From: Polyangiaceae bacterium | GTDB lineage: Bacteria; Myxococcota_A; Polyangia; Polyangiales; Polyangiaceae | Length of the DNA stretch: 64,000 nucleotides | Assembly (NCBI GenBank): GCA_016719945.1 | Contig: JADJYE010000008.1 | Location: 434,001-498,000, forward strand | Direction: 5' to 3' | Shown: in pieces, positions 34,783 to 42,762 of the stretch | Position numbering within the stretch: the first letter of the stretch is position 1 | How the letters are laid out: every line of letters starts with the position of its first letter | The notes under the pieces: model-generated | Told to the model about the DNA's origin: nothing | What the model saw: only the letters and a program-made list of their open reading frames with translations | Databases searched by the model: none | Translations under genes and position numbers: made by a program

Positions 34783-35811
34783 TCAGCCCGTCCGCACACC
34801 TCGAGAGAGTGTGCTCAAGGCCTTCTTCGCGCGGGTGATCTCGGCGTCGAGGGCGATGCTCGTCGTGAGGCGGCCGGACTCGGACCGCTCCACGAAGGCC
34901 TGGAGGTGGCCGCGAGCCTCGCTCGGCCGGCGAGCGTGGATGGCGAGCAGGCCCAGCACAAACCGGCCGTATCCCTGGCCTGCAGGCACGGCAGCGAGGC
35001 GTTCGATGCACCGTCGCGCGTCGACCCCGGCCTCTCCGGCGGCGATCCGAGCGAGGGCGAGGTGGCCCTGGTAGAGCGGCTTGTCGCGCGTGCCCCAGCG
35101 AGATGCGCGCTCCAGCGCACCGACGGCGTCCCGAAAGCGGTCCGCCAGGAAGAAGATGCTGCCCAGGGTCCACCAGTGGAACGCTCTGCGCGAGGCGGGG
35201 CCCACCCGCGCGGCCGTCCGCAGGTGGCGAGCGGCGATGTTGAGTTCGCCCAGCGCGGCGGCGGCGCGAGCCGCGTCCTGATGGAGGACGTCCGCGAGGA
35301 CCCCGAGCGTGAGCGACGACCGGGCAAGCTCGAGGGCCTCCTTGAAGTTTCGGCGCTCGAAGTGGGACAGGTAAAGCTGCCTCAGGAGCATCGCGTGCGT
35401 CGTCTTGTCGATGCGCGCTCGCGACGCGAGACCTCGCTTCGCCCAGATCCCCCGAGCCCGAGGGGTGGCGGCCGACAGCGCGCGGCTCAGATACTCCTCG
35501 GGCGACATCGCGCGCGGCGATCGGACCGGTGCGGCGGCGGCGCGGGGGGGCAGAACGGTCGTGCGGGCGGGGGCGCGGGCGGCAGGGGCAGACGAGGCGC
35601 GCACCCGCTTCACGGCGCGTTCGCCCGCGGGGGGATGCGAGGTGCGACGGACCGGGCTCGTTCGCTTCGACGTCGCCGCGGTCGAGCGCGGCGTCGAGCG
35701 CGGCGCGACCTCGGCCCGACGGCCGGAAGAGGGCCGGGGCGGCCGGGCCGAGACGGCGCGCGGGGGAGCGTCGGCCTGACCGCGCCTCGAGGAGACGGGT
35801 TCGGGAGCCAT
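34783..35811 (-). CDS. TPR-like repeat protein
   Basis: 342 residues from ATG 35811; GTG 35847 is possible. The first ~110 residues are Arg/Pro/Ala/Ser-rich and probably disordered (RPSSGRRAEVAPRSTPRSTA). The rest is helical with tetratricopeptide features: YLSHFERRNFKEALELARSS, AALGELNIAARHLRTAARVG, FHWWTLGSIFFLADRFRDAV and ALERASRWGTRDKPLYQGHL. It has no signal peptide and no enzyme motif, so it is likely a scaffold. The basic N-terminus could contact nucleic acid or membrane lipids. Confidence 0.72.
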   Translation of the reverse strand: MAPEPVSSRRGQADAPPRAVSARPPRPSSGRRAEVAPRSTPRSTAATSKRTSPVRRTSHPPAGERAVKRVRASSAPAARAPARTTVLPPRAAAAPVRSPRAMSPEEYLSRALSAATPRARGIWAKRGLASRARIDKTTHAMLLRQLYLSHFERRNFKEALELARSSLTLGVLADVLHQDAARAAAALGELNIAARHLRTAARVGPASRRAFHWWTLGSIFFLADRFRDAVGALERASRWGTRDKPLYQGHLALARIAAGEAGVDARRCIERLAAVPAGQGYGRFVLGLLAIHARRPSEARGHLQAFVERSESGRLTTSIALDAEITRAKKALSTLSRGVRTG

Positions 35812-36021
35812 CGACGGCCGGTCTTTCACCCGTGCCACGAGCTCCACCGTAGCAGGACCTAAACGCGCGTCCAGAAAGCGAAAAAAAAGTTTCCCACAGG
35901 GACGCGATTCCGGCCCTCGCGGCACGGTTGAGACCCCCTGGCCCCGCGGCGCCCCGGCGCCTCGACCCTGCTGGATCGATTGCAGCCCGACGCTTCCTGC
36001 ATCAGGCTCAGCCTCGACGTG

Positions 36022-36333
36022 ATGTCCCGTGGAAGGCTTCGCTATTGGGCCCTCGTGCTCCTCGGCTCCGTGGTCGCCACGCTCGGGGCGGGGTGCGGCC
36101 GGCCCGCGACGCGCGACGAGTGCCTGGCGATCCTCGACAAGAGCGCGGAGCTGAAGCTCAAGGAGCAGAAGCTCAGCGACCCCGAGCAGATCGCCCACCG
36201 CAAGAAGCAGCTGATGGACGCGAAGGGCGAGGACCTGATCGGGCAGTGCGTCGGTATGCGCATCACCGAGGGCGCGCTGCGCTGTGTTCAGCGGGCCGAG
36301 TCGCCCGCCGCGGTCGACCGCTGCCTCTACTGA
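36022..36333 (+). CDS. Small four-Cys envelope protein, tandem paralogue 1
   Basis: 103 residues from ATG 36022 with a lipoprotein-type N-terminus (YWALVLLGSVVATLGAGCGR). The mature domain has Cys at regular places: DECLAILDKSAELK, EDLIGQCVGMR, GALRCVQRAES and VDRCLY at the very end. The next gene, five bases downstream, has the same plan, so the two arose by duplication. I do not know the family. The Cys spacing suggests two disulfides in a small helical bundle. Confidence 0.7.
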   Translation: MSRGRLRYWALVLLGSVVATLGAGCGRPATRDECLAILDKSAELKLKEQKLSDPEQIAHRKKQLMDAKGEDLIGQCVGMRITEGALRCVQRAESPAAVDRCLY

Positions 36334-36337
36334 CGCG

Positions 36338-36694
36338 ATGTCCGAGCGAGACGTTCGCGAGCCGTCCGATCACGTCGCGCGGAACCTGATCGGGTCCGTC
36401 GCGATCATCGCGCTTATCATCGGCGCCACCGGGCTGCAGGTCTGCTCGGGCACCCGACCCGAGCAGCCCGAGGCCCGCTGCGAGGCCCTGCTCGACCGGT
36501 TCGTCGAGCTGCGGGAGCGAGCGGCGAACCCGAAGGCCAGCCCTGGAGACGTCGAGCGGCGCAAGAGCGAGGCGCGCGCCAACACCGAGCGCGACCAGGC
36601 GCTCGAGAGCTGCCAGCGCGGCTTGACCGAGGACACGCTCGCCTGCGCCGAGGCGGCCGTGAACATCAACCAGCTCGAGCAGTGCTTCCCGTAG
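36338..36694 (+). CDS. Small four-Cys envelope protein, tandem paralogue 2
   Basis: 118 residues from ATG 36338. A membrane helix (LIGSVAIIALIIGATGLQVC) near residue 18 replaces the lipoprotein signal of the upstream paralogue. The Cys pattern is the same: ARCEALLDRFVELRERA, ALESCQRGLTEDTL, ACAEAAVNINQLEQ and CFP at the C-terminus. Probably anchored in the inner membrane with the Cys domain in the periplasm. Co-transcribed with the first copy. Confidence 0.7.
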   Translation: MSERDVREPSDHVARNLIGSVAIIALIIGATGLQVCSGTRPEQPEARCEALLDRFVELRERAANPKASPGDVERRKSEARANTERDQALESCQRGLTEDTLACAEAAVNINQLEQCFP

Positions 36695-36808
36695 GCAGAC
36701 CGAGCACGCCCGCCCCACCTCCGCGCGACGCGGCTCGGACCTCAGCGAGCGAGGCGCGTTGCCCGCAGGGCTTGTGTTAACCTCGTCGGGGCGCGGGTCG
36801 CGCCCGAG

Positions 36809-38089
36809 ATGAAGCACAACTCTCCGCAGCTCGGTTTCAACAACAACGTGCGCCACAAGGGCCTCGTTTTTCATATCCAAACCGAGGACTCGGGGGTCAA
36901 GCACCCGCACATCATCACGCACCTCTTCGCGGACGGCGGGCGCATCCTCAAGTCGCAGAAGACGTCGTACGCGGAGTTCTTGGGCGAGCAAGAGCTCTCC
37001 AAGAAGGTGCGCAGCCTGATGCAGGAGCAGCACAAGGCGATGTTCATCGCCCTGCGCGCCGGCAAGTTCGATCACATGTTGGGCGACGCCCCGGCCGAAG
37101 GGCCAGCCAGCGCCGCCGCGGCGCCCGCGCCGGGGCCGAGCAGCGAAGGCCTGCCGCCCGCGAGCACCGTGGGTCTGCCGCCCGCGAGCGCCGTGGGTCT
37201 GCCGCCCCCTCCCCCTTCGAGCTCGGGAGCGACGGCCCCGCCTTCCCGCGGGCCCATGCCGTCCCTCGTCGGAGCGACCGAGTTCGCTCGCTCCGAGCCT
37301 CCTCCTCCTCTGCCGCCCACGCCGCAAGCCAAGGTCGCGTCGTCGAAGGCCCCGGGCGACGTCCCGGCGGCGCACGCCGACACCGTCGCGATGCGCGCGG
37401 TGAGTGACCCGACCGCTTCGCAGGCAACACCATCGCACGCGGCCGCGCCCCACAGCTCGGGCCGGCCGCCGCCCGCGCGGCTCACACCTCCTCCGCCGCG
37501 CCCGCCCGAGCCGTCTTCGCCGGCGCGTCATGACGTCACCCGCGCGCCGACCAATCCTGCAATGGCTCGCCTCGAGCGGCCTGGCACGCGGGCGCCGAGC
37601 GTGCCGCCCCCGGCGCCGACTGCGCCTCGCCCCACCCCTGCACCGCGCCCGCCGCTGTCGGCGAGCCTCGACCTCGATCTCGAGGCCCTCGAGCGCGCGG
37701 CTGACCAGAACCAGGGGCCCGTCTACAAGCACATCCGGGATCTGCCGCCGCCCCCCGCGAGCCTGCTCAAGCCGTCCCTCCCTCGCAACACGAGCTACCG
37801 GTCGGTGACGCCGCAAGCGACCCAGATCGTGGCCGATCCAAAGGGCCCGCCGTCCGGCGCGTCCCCTCCGGGCCCGAGCCGGCCGGGCGCTTCGACCATC
37901 CCGCGGGCGCCGACCTCCAGCCGCGGCTCACAGCGCTATGCGCCGTCGCGCCCCGCGAGCATCTTCGGCAGCTCACGGCCCCAAGAGGGCTCGTCGATCT
38001 TCGGCGAGGACCTGATCAGCGAGAAGAGCCTCGACGAGGTCATCCTCAGCTACCTCGCCGAAGATCTCGAGCCCGGCACGAAGAAGTGA
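36809..38089 (+). CDS. Conserved N-terminal domain protein with long Pro-rich linker
   Basis: 426 residues. The first ~95 residues form a compact domain (GFNNNVRHKGLVFHIQTEDS, HPHIITHLFADGGRILKSQK, LGEQELSKKVRSLMQEQHKA) that I have seen described only as a hypothetical myxobacterial protein. From ~95 to ~385 the chain is Pro/Ala/Ser-rich with short repeats (two near-identical VGLPPAS units near 37,160-37,205). The C-terminus (FGEDLISEKSLDEVILSYLA) is a conserved-looking acidic helix, which could be an interaction motif. Cytoplasmic. An intrinsic terminator follows. Confidence 0.75.
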   Translation: MKHNSPQLGFNNNVRHKGLVFHIQTEDSGVKHPHIITHLFADGGRILKSQKTSYAEFLGEQELSKKVRSLMQEQHKAMFIALRAGKFDHMLGDAPAEGPASAAAAPAPGPSSEGLPPASTVGLPPASAVGLPPPPPSSSGATAPPSRGPMPSLVGATEFARSEPPPPLPPTPQAKVASSKAPGDVPAAHADTVAMRAVSDPTASQATPSHAAAPHSSGRPPPARLTPPPPRPPEPSSPARHDVTRAPTNPAMARLERPGTRAPSVPPPAPTAPRPTPAPRPPLSASLDLDLEALERAADQNQGPVYKHIRDLPPPPASLLKPSLPRNTSYRSVTPQATQIVADPKGPPSGASPPGPSRPGASTIPRAPTSSRGSQRYAPSRPASIFGSSRPQEGSSIFGEDLISEKSLDEVILSYLAEDLEPGTKK

Positions 38090-38112
38090 GCGCGGGCGGC
38101 CGCAAAGAACGA

Positions 38113-38151
38113 AGCCTCGCGCTGGGTGGGCGCGAGGCTCTTCTCTTTTTT
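38113..38151 (+). terminator. Intrinsic terminator after the 36.8-kb gene
   Basis: A 10-bp perfect stem AGCCTCGCGC / GCGCGAGGCT with a 7-base loop is followed by TTCTCTTTTTT. This is the clearest Rho-independent terminator in the window. The reverse strand also has a short T-rich stretch, so it may stop transcription of the opposing tRNA gene too. Confidence 0.9.
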
Positions 38152-38161
38152 GGGTACCGGG

Positions 38162-38234
38162 TGGAGCTGAGGGGAATCGAACCCCTGACCTCCTGCATGC
38201 CATGCAGGCGCTCTCCCAACTGAGCTACAGCCCC
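38162..38234 (-). tRNA. tRNA-Ala (anticodon GGC)
   Basis: The minus strand reads GGGGCTGTAGCTCAG at the 5' end, an anticodon arm CCTGC-ATGGCAT-GCAGG with anticodon GGC, and a T arm AGGGGTTCGATTCCCCT. The acceptor stem GGGGCTG pairs with CAGCTCC with one G-T pair. The 3' CCA is not encoded (A then CCC). All arms fold, 73 nt. Confidence 0.97.
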
Positions 38235-38345
38235 GGGACGGACGGGTTCATACCGCTCCCTCGTCCTTCTGTCTCGTGAAAAAATCTGAGCTCGTGAACA
38301 CGACGCGCGGCCGGCTCGAGGCTGACGGCGCGCCGAGCGCGCCCC

Positions 38346-39517
38346 TCACATCCCGAGGATCTTCGCGACGTAGTACTTCATCGTCTCGGTCGTGCCGCCG
38401 CCGATGCGGAACAGCCGCTGGTCGCGCCAGGCGCGCGCGATGGGGAAGTCCTCGATGTAGCCCCAGCCGCCGTGGAACTGGAGGCACGTGTCGGTGACCT
38501 CGCTCGCGAGATCGCCGACCAGGATCTTGCACATGCTGATGTGCTTCACGGTCTCCATGCTGAGCGGCCCCTTCTTGACGTGCTTCTCCTCGTTGTAGCG
38601 ATCGACCGTCATGTAGACGTACGCCCGCGCGGACTCGAGGCGCGTGAGCAGGTCGACGAACTTGTGCTGCCAGACCTCGCGCTTGATGATCGGCTTGCCG
38701 AACGCAGAGCGCTCGCGGCCGTACGCCATCGCGTCCTCGATCATGTAGAAGCCGCCGGCGACGGCCGACGCAGAGGCGATCAAGCGCTCGGTCTGGAAGT
38801 TTTGCATGAGGTACATGAACCCCATGTTCTCTTCGCCGAGGCGGTAGCGCGCGGGGATGCGCATGTCCTCGAAGAAGAGCTCCGCGGTGTCGCTCGACTT
38901 GTTGCCGATCTTCTTCAGCGCCTTCGAGACCGTGAAGCCCTTGGTCTTCGTCGGGACGAGGAAGAAGGAGCAGCCGTGCGCGCCGGCCTCGGGGTTGGTC
39001 TTCGCGAGCAGCGTGATGAAGTCGGCGCGGGTGCCGTTCGTGATGAAGGTCTTCTGGCCGTTGATGACGTAGTCGTCGCCGTCCTTGCGCGCGACCGTCT
39101 TGATCCCGGCGACGTCGCTGCCAGCGGCCGGCTCCGACACGCCGAGCGACGCGATCTTGTCGCCGGCGAGCGCGGGGCTTGAGAAACTCGTCGATCTGCT
39201 CCGGCGTGCCGAGGTCGCTGATGACCGGGGTCGCCATGTCGCTCTGCACGAGCAGGCCCATCCCGACGCCAGCAGACTTGCTGCGCGGCAGCTCCTCGGC
39301 CTTCGCGATCGAGAACCAGTAGTCCTGTCCGCCGCCGCCGTGCTCCTCCGGGAAGTGCGCGCCCAGGATGCCCAGCTCCCCCGCGCGCTTGAAGACCCAG
39401 TTCGGGGAAGCAGCCCGACTCCTCCCACTCGTCGGCGTTCGGGGCGAGCTCTTTCTCGGCGAACGCGCGGACGGTCTTTCGGAACTGCTCGTGCTCGTCG
39501 GAGAAGGGCTGAAACAT
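38346..39517 (-). CDS. Acyl-CoA dehydrogenase (two frame breaks)
   Basis: The family is clear over its whole length but in three frames. From ATG 39517: MFQPFSDEHEQFRKTVRAF. In the second frame: FKRAGELGILGAHFPEEHGG. In the third: SLGVSEPAAGSDVAGIKTVA, INGQKTFITNGTRADF, YGRERSAFGKPI and LQFHGGWGYIEDFPIARAWR with RDQRLFRIGGGTTETMK at the end. Removing one C from CCCC near 39,404 (CFPNWVFKRA) and one C from CCCC near 39,176 (FLKPALAGDK) gives a continuous ~390-residue enzyme. Both breaks are therefore likely sequencing errors. It oxidises an acyl-CoA using FAD. Substrate chain length cannot be told. Confidence 0.9.
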
Positions 39518-39687
39518 GAAAGGCTCCGTGAAGGTTGGGCTGGCGGCCGCGGGGCGGACGCCGGGTGTCGCCCGCGGGCTGCCGCGAGCGCGATGATTCG
39601 TACACGAAACTTACGTTTCCGCAACTCTCGTCGCGGTCCCCCCTTCGCGGTCGGCCCCGTTACACTGCCGCGCCAGCGCTGCTTCGT

Positions 39688-40644
39688 ATGAAGATCCTGA
39701 TCCTTTCCAGAAACGCCACCTTGTACTCCACGAGCCGGATCGTTCTGTCCGCGAGGGCCCGCGGCCACCACGTGACCGTCATCGACCCGCTCGACTTCCA
39801 GATCGTGGTCACGCGCGGTAAGCCCTCGCTGTTCGTCGGAGGCTCGAAGGCGGCGCGCTTCGACGTCGTCGTCCCGAGGATCGGCGCGAGCATCACCGGC
39901 TACGGCCTGGCGGTCGTGCTGCAATTCGAGCTGATGGGTGTCCCGGTCTTGAACTCGGCGGTCTCGATCGCGCGGAGCCGCGACAAGCTGCGCGCGCTGC
40001 AGCTGCTGTCGGAGGCCAGGATCGACGTGCCGACGACCGTCTGCGCGCGCAACCCCGCGGGGTTGCAGCGCGCGCTGGAGCTGGTGCGCGGGTGCCCGGC
40101 GATCGTGAAGCTGCAGCAAGGCACGCAGGGCATCGGGACCATGATCGCGGACACGTCTCAGTCCGCGCACGCGCTGCTCGAGACGTTCTGGGCGATGGGC
40201 CAGGACATCGTGCTCCAGGAGTATGTGAAGGAGTCCAAGGGGCGCGACGTGCGGGCGATCGTCGTCGGGGGCACCGTCATCGCCGCGATGAGGCGCGTCG
40301 CGAAGAGGGGTGAGTTCCGCGCGAACCTCCACCGCGGCGCGCGCGGCAGCGGAGTGCGCCTGCCGCGCTCCTACGAGGCCGCGGCCATCCGGGCCGCCGC
40401 GCTGATGGGCCTCGAGGTCGCTGGCGTCGACATGCTCGAGGGCAAGCGGGGGCCACGCCTGCTCGAGATCAACAGCTCGCCAGGCCTCGAGGGCATCGAG
40501 CGGGCCTCGGGCACCGACGTCGCCGCGGCGATCGTCGCGCACGCCGAGAAGTTCGTGCGCTCGCACGCGTCCGCGAAGCGGTCGCGCGACCGGCGCGGGC
40601 ACCCCACGACCGACGCGGCGCGCGCGCGGAGGACGGACGGTTGA
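39688..40644 (+). CDS. rimK: RimK-type ATP-grasp ligase (ribosomal protein bS6 glutamate ligase)
   Basis: 318 residues from ATG 39688. It starts MKILILSRNATLYSTSRIVL, like RimK. The ATP-grasp domain follows: VLNSAVSIARSRDKLRALQL, CPAIVKLQQGTQGIGTMIAD, IVLQEYVKESKGRDVRAIVV and VDMLEGKRGPRLLEINSSPG with the metal-binding ExN. The tail is basic (AKRSRDRRGHP). RimK adds Glu residues to the C-terminus of bS6. The bS6 in this window ends in a long acidic tail with four Glu, which fits a substrate. The enoyl-CoA hydratase homologue overlaps its stop (TTGA). Confidence 0.9.
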   Translation: MKILILSRNATLYSTSRIVLSARARGHHVTVIDPLDFQIVVTRGKPSLFVGGSKAARFDVVVPRIGASITGYGLAVVLQFELMGVPVLNSAVSIARSRDKLRALQLLSEARIDVPTTVCARNPAGLQRALELVRGCPAIVKLQQGTQGIGTMIADTSQSAHALLETFWAMGQDIVLQEYVKESKGRDVRAIVVGGTVIAAMRRVAKRGEFRANLHRGARGSGVRLPRSYEAAAIRAAALMGLEVAGVDMLEGKRGPRLLEINSSPGLEGIERASGTDVAAAIVAHAEKFVRSHASAKRSRDRRGHPTTDAARARRTDG

Positions 40645-41414
40645 TCGAGGAAGACCACGTCCGCGTCGAGGACCGGGGCCACGCGCGCGTCGTGACCTTG
40701 TGCCGCACCGACAAGCGCAACGCGCTCTCCCGGCGCATGGTCGAGCGCCTCGCGACGATCGTCGAGCAGGCCGGGTTGGACGAGCGCGTGCGGGGCGTGG
40801 TGCTCGCCGCCGAGGGCGCCGTCTTCATGGCCGGCGCCGACCTGGGCGAGCTCGCCGCAGCCCTCGCTCAGACCGACGCCGCAGAGGGCGTGCTCGCGAT
40901 GGGGGCGCGGCTGTGCGTGATCGAGGCGAGCCCGCTGCCCATCGTCTGCGCCGTTGGGGGAGACGTCTTCGGCGGGGGCTGCGAGGTGACCCTGCTCTGT
41001 GACGCCGTCATCGCGGAGCGCCAGGCAGGCTTCACGTTCCGGCACGCGCGCATGGGCCTCTCCCCCGCGTGGGGAGGGGCGCGTCGCCTGGTGGAGCGAG
41101 TCGGACCGCTCGGCGCATCGCGCCTGCTGCTCACAGCCGAGCGCGTGACGGCGGACGAGGCCTTGGCGCTCGGCTTGGTGACCTCGGTCGTCGACGACGG
41201 GCGCGCCCTCGACGCCGCTTGCGAGCTCGTCGAGCACTTCGCGAAGAACGACCGCAACACCGTCGCCGAGAACAAGCGCGGGCTGATGGCTGCGAGGGGC
41301 TTGCCATCACGCGGCTGGGTCGAGGCTGAGGCGGCGGTCTTCAGGTCTCTGTGGGCGGGGCCTGCGCACCTCGCCGCGATGGCGCGCGCAGCCAAGAAGG
41401 CCGGAGCCTCCTGA
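40641..41414 (+). CDS. Enoyl-CoA hydratase / isomerase family protein
   Basis: 257 residues from TTG 40641, overlapping the rimK stop. The crotonase fold is shown by TLCRTDKRNALSRRMVERLA, the CoA-binding and oxyanion region EGAVFMAGADLGELA, and GGDVFGGGCEVTLLCD. Later come FRHARMGLSPAWGGARRLVE and ADEALALGLVTSVVDDG. The residue equivalent to the first catalytic Glu of hydratases lies in RHARMGLSPAWG, where Glu is replaced, so it may not be a classical hydratase. The 3' end overlaps the convergent glycosyltransferase by 74 bases. Confidence 0.87.
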   Translation: MIEEDHVRVEDRGHARVVTLCRTDKRNALSRRMVERLATIVEQAGLDERVRGVVLAAEGAVFMAGADLGELAAALAQTDAAEGVLAMGARLCVIEASPLPIVCAVGGDVFGGGCEVTLLCDAVIAERQAGFTFRHARMGLSPAWGGARRLVERVGPLGASRLLLTAERVTADEALALGLVTSVVDDGRALDAACELVEHFAKNDRNTVAENKRGLMAARGLPSRGWVEAEAAVFRSLWAGPAHLAAMARAAKKAGAS

Positions 41415-42096
41415 GGGCCGCGCGGCCGATCAACGCGCCGATCGTCGCGACGTGCCAGAACCTGAGCCCGCTGGCCTCGCCCCGGTAGACGGGCCGCACG
41501 GTCACCTGGCGCACCCGCATGCCGGCCTGCGCGAGCAACGAGAGCAGGTCGTTTGGGTACCCGTAGCGCGGCCACAGCGCAGACAGGTCGACCGACGAAA
41601 GGGCCCGGCGCGACGCGACCGTGTACCCGCATTGGCTGTCGGACAGGCCGTCGATCCCGGTCGCCAGCGCGGTCGCTGCGCTCAGCGCACCGCCGACGAC
41701 GCGCCGCGCGCGGGGCATGACGTGAGCGACGTCAGGGTGACTGAAGCGGTCGCCCTTCACGTAGTCGGCGGCGCCGTCGAGCACCGGCGCGAGCAGGCGT
41801 GGCAGATCGTCCGGGCACATCTGCCCGTCTCCCGCCATCACGGCGACGACGTCGGCCCCGAGCCGCAGCGCGTGCTCGTACCCGGCAGAGATCGCCGCGC
41901 CGACCCCTCGAGCCGGAGCTCTGGTGAGCACCACGGCCCCGAGGCGCTTGGCGATCTCACCGGTGCCATCGCTGCTGCCGTCGTCGACGACGATGATGTC
42001 GTCGACGAGCTCAGGCATCGAGGAGATGACGCCGGAGATCCAGTGCGCCTCGTCGCGCGCTGGGACGACGACGGCGATGCGGCGGCCCTCCAGCAC
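41341..42096 (-). CDS. Family 2 glycosyltransferase, dolichyl-phosphate mannose synthase-like
   Basis: 251 residues. The DPM1/DPG synthase clade is indicated by IAVVVPARDEAHWISGVISS, IIVVDDGSSDGTGEIAKRLG, VGAAISAGYEHALRLGADVV and the DxD-type MAGDGQMCPDDLP. Then SDSQCGYTVASRRAL and GYPNDLLSLLAQAGMRV follow. It lacks C-terminal membrane helices. It would transfer a sugar from a nucleotide donor to a lipid carrier at the inner face of the membrane. The GT39-type gene at 47.4 kb would use such a lipid-linked sugar. Confidence 0.88.
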   Translation of the reverse strand: MLEGRRIAVVVPARDEAHWISGVISSMPELVDDIIVVDDGSSDGTGEIAKRLGAVVLTRAPARGVGAAISAGYEHALRLGADVVAVMAGDGQMCPDDLPRLLAPVLDGAADYVKGDRFSHPDVAHVMPRARRVVGGALSAATALATGIDGLSDSQCGYTVASRRALSSVDLSALWPRYGYPNDLLSLLAQAGMRVRQVTVRPVYRGEASGLRFWHVATIGALIGRAALRRLRPSWLRAPSRRGAQAPPTET

Positions 42097-42170
42097 GACC
42101 GAACGCCTAGCGCAGCGCGGCGACCCTGTCCACGTCGACAGGGCCGCCGATCCGCGGCACGCTCTCGGGC

Positions 42171-42758
42171 GTGAAGCGTCGAACGATGGTCGTGCTCGGC
42201 GGCGTCACGGCGGCGGCGGCCGTCGTCGGCGCGTGGGCGGCGACGCGCGACGCGTTCGACTTCCCCCCGGACACGCAGCCCGAGGGCGCCTATCTGCGGA
42301 TCGTCCACAACCTCGTCGAGGGTGATCCCAAGGTCTTGTTCGAATACCTGGAGGACGCCGGGCGCCACGCGATCTTCACGTTGCACGACTTTCGCAAGCG
42401 CTCGAACGAGCTGGTCGACAAGAGCTTCCCCGAGCCCGATCGCCGGCGGTTGCTCGACGAATACGCGAAGGTCGCGGGCGCCGCCGACGGACACGCGCTC
42501 TTCTTGCAGCTCGCCGAGGAGCGAGGCTGGCTGCGTCGCTTGCGGCGCGATCTCTCGGGCGTGGCCAGCGTGCAGATCGAGGGGGAGCGCGCGACGGTGG
42601 TGACCGCGCGCGAGACCCGCTACTCGTTTCGTCGACGCGACAACGGCGTGTGGGGGCTGACGATGTTCACCGCGGAGCTCTTGGTCGACGCGAACCGAGC
42701 GGCGCGAGACCACGACGTGGTCGAGCGCGCCGCCGCGGACTACGCCGCGTCGAAGTGA
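42171..42758 (+). CDS. Small secreted or membrane-anchored protein, unknown function
   Basis: 195 residues from GTG 42171. An N-terminal hydrophobic segment (TMVVLGGVTAAAAVVGAWAA) acts as a signal or anchor. The domain is helical then strand-rich: DPKVLFEYLEDAGRHAIFTL and VASVQIEGERATVVTARETR followed by RYSFRRRDNGVWGL. The pattern resembles small NTF2-like or DUF4878-type folds, but I am not sure. Divergent from the glycosyltransferase and convergent with the methyltransferase (5-base gap). Confidence 0.65.
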   Translation: MKRRTMVVLGGVTAAAAVVGAWAATRDAFDFPPDTQPEGAYLRIVHNLVEGDPKVLFEYLEDAGRHAIFTLHDFRKRSNELVDKSFPEPDRRRLLDEYAKVAGAADGHALFLQLAEERGWLRRLRRDLSGVASVQIEGERATVVTARETRYSFRRRDNGVWGLTMFTAELLVDANRAARDHDVVERAAADYAASK

Positions 42759-42762
42759 GCGC

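Noticed and set aside
38346..39517. Acyl-CoA dehydrogenase called as a pseudogene
   Set aside because: Both frame breaks vanish by removing a single C in CCCC, and every catalytic region is conserved, so sequencing error is more likely.
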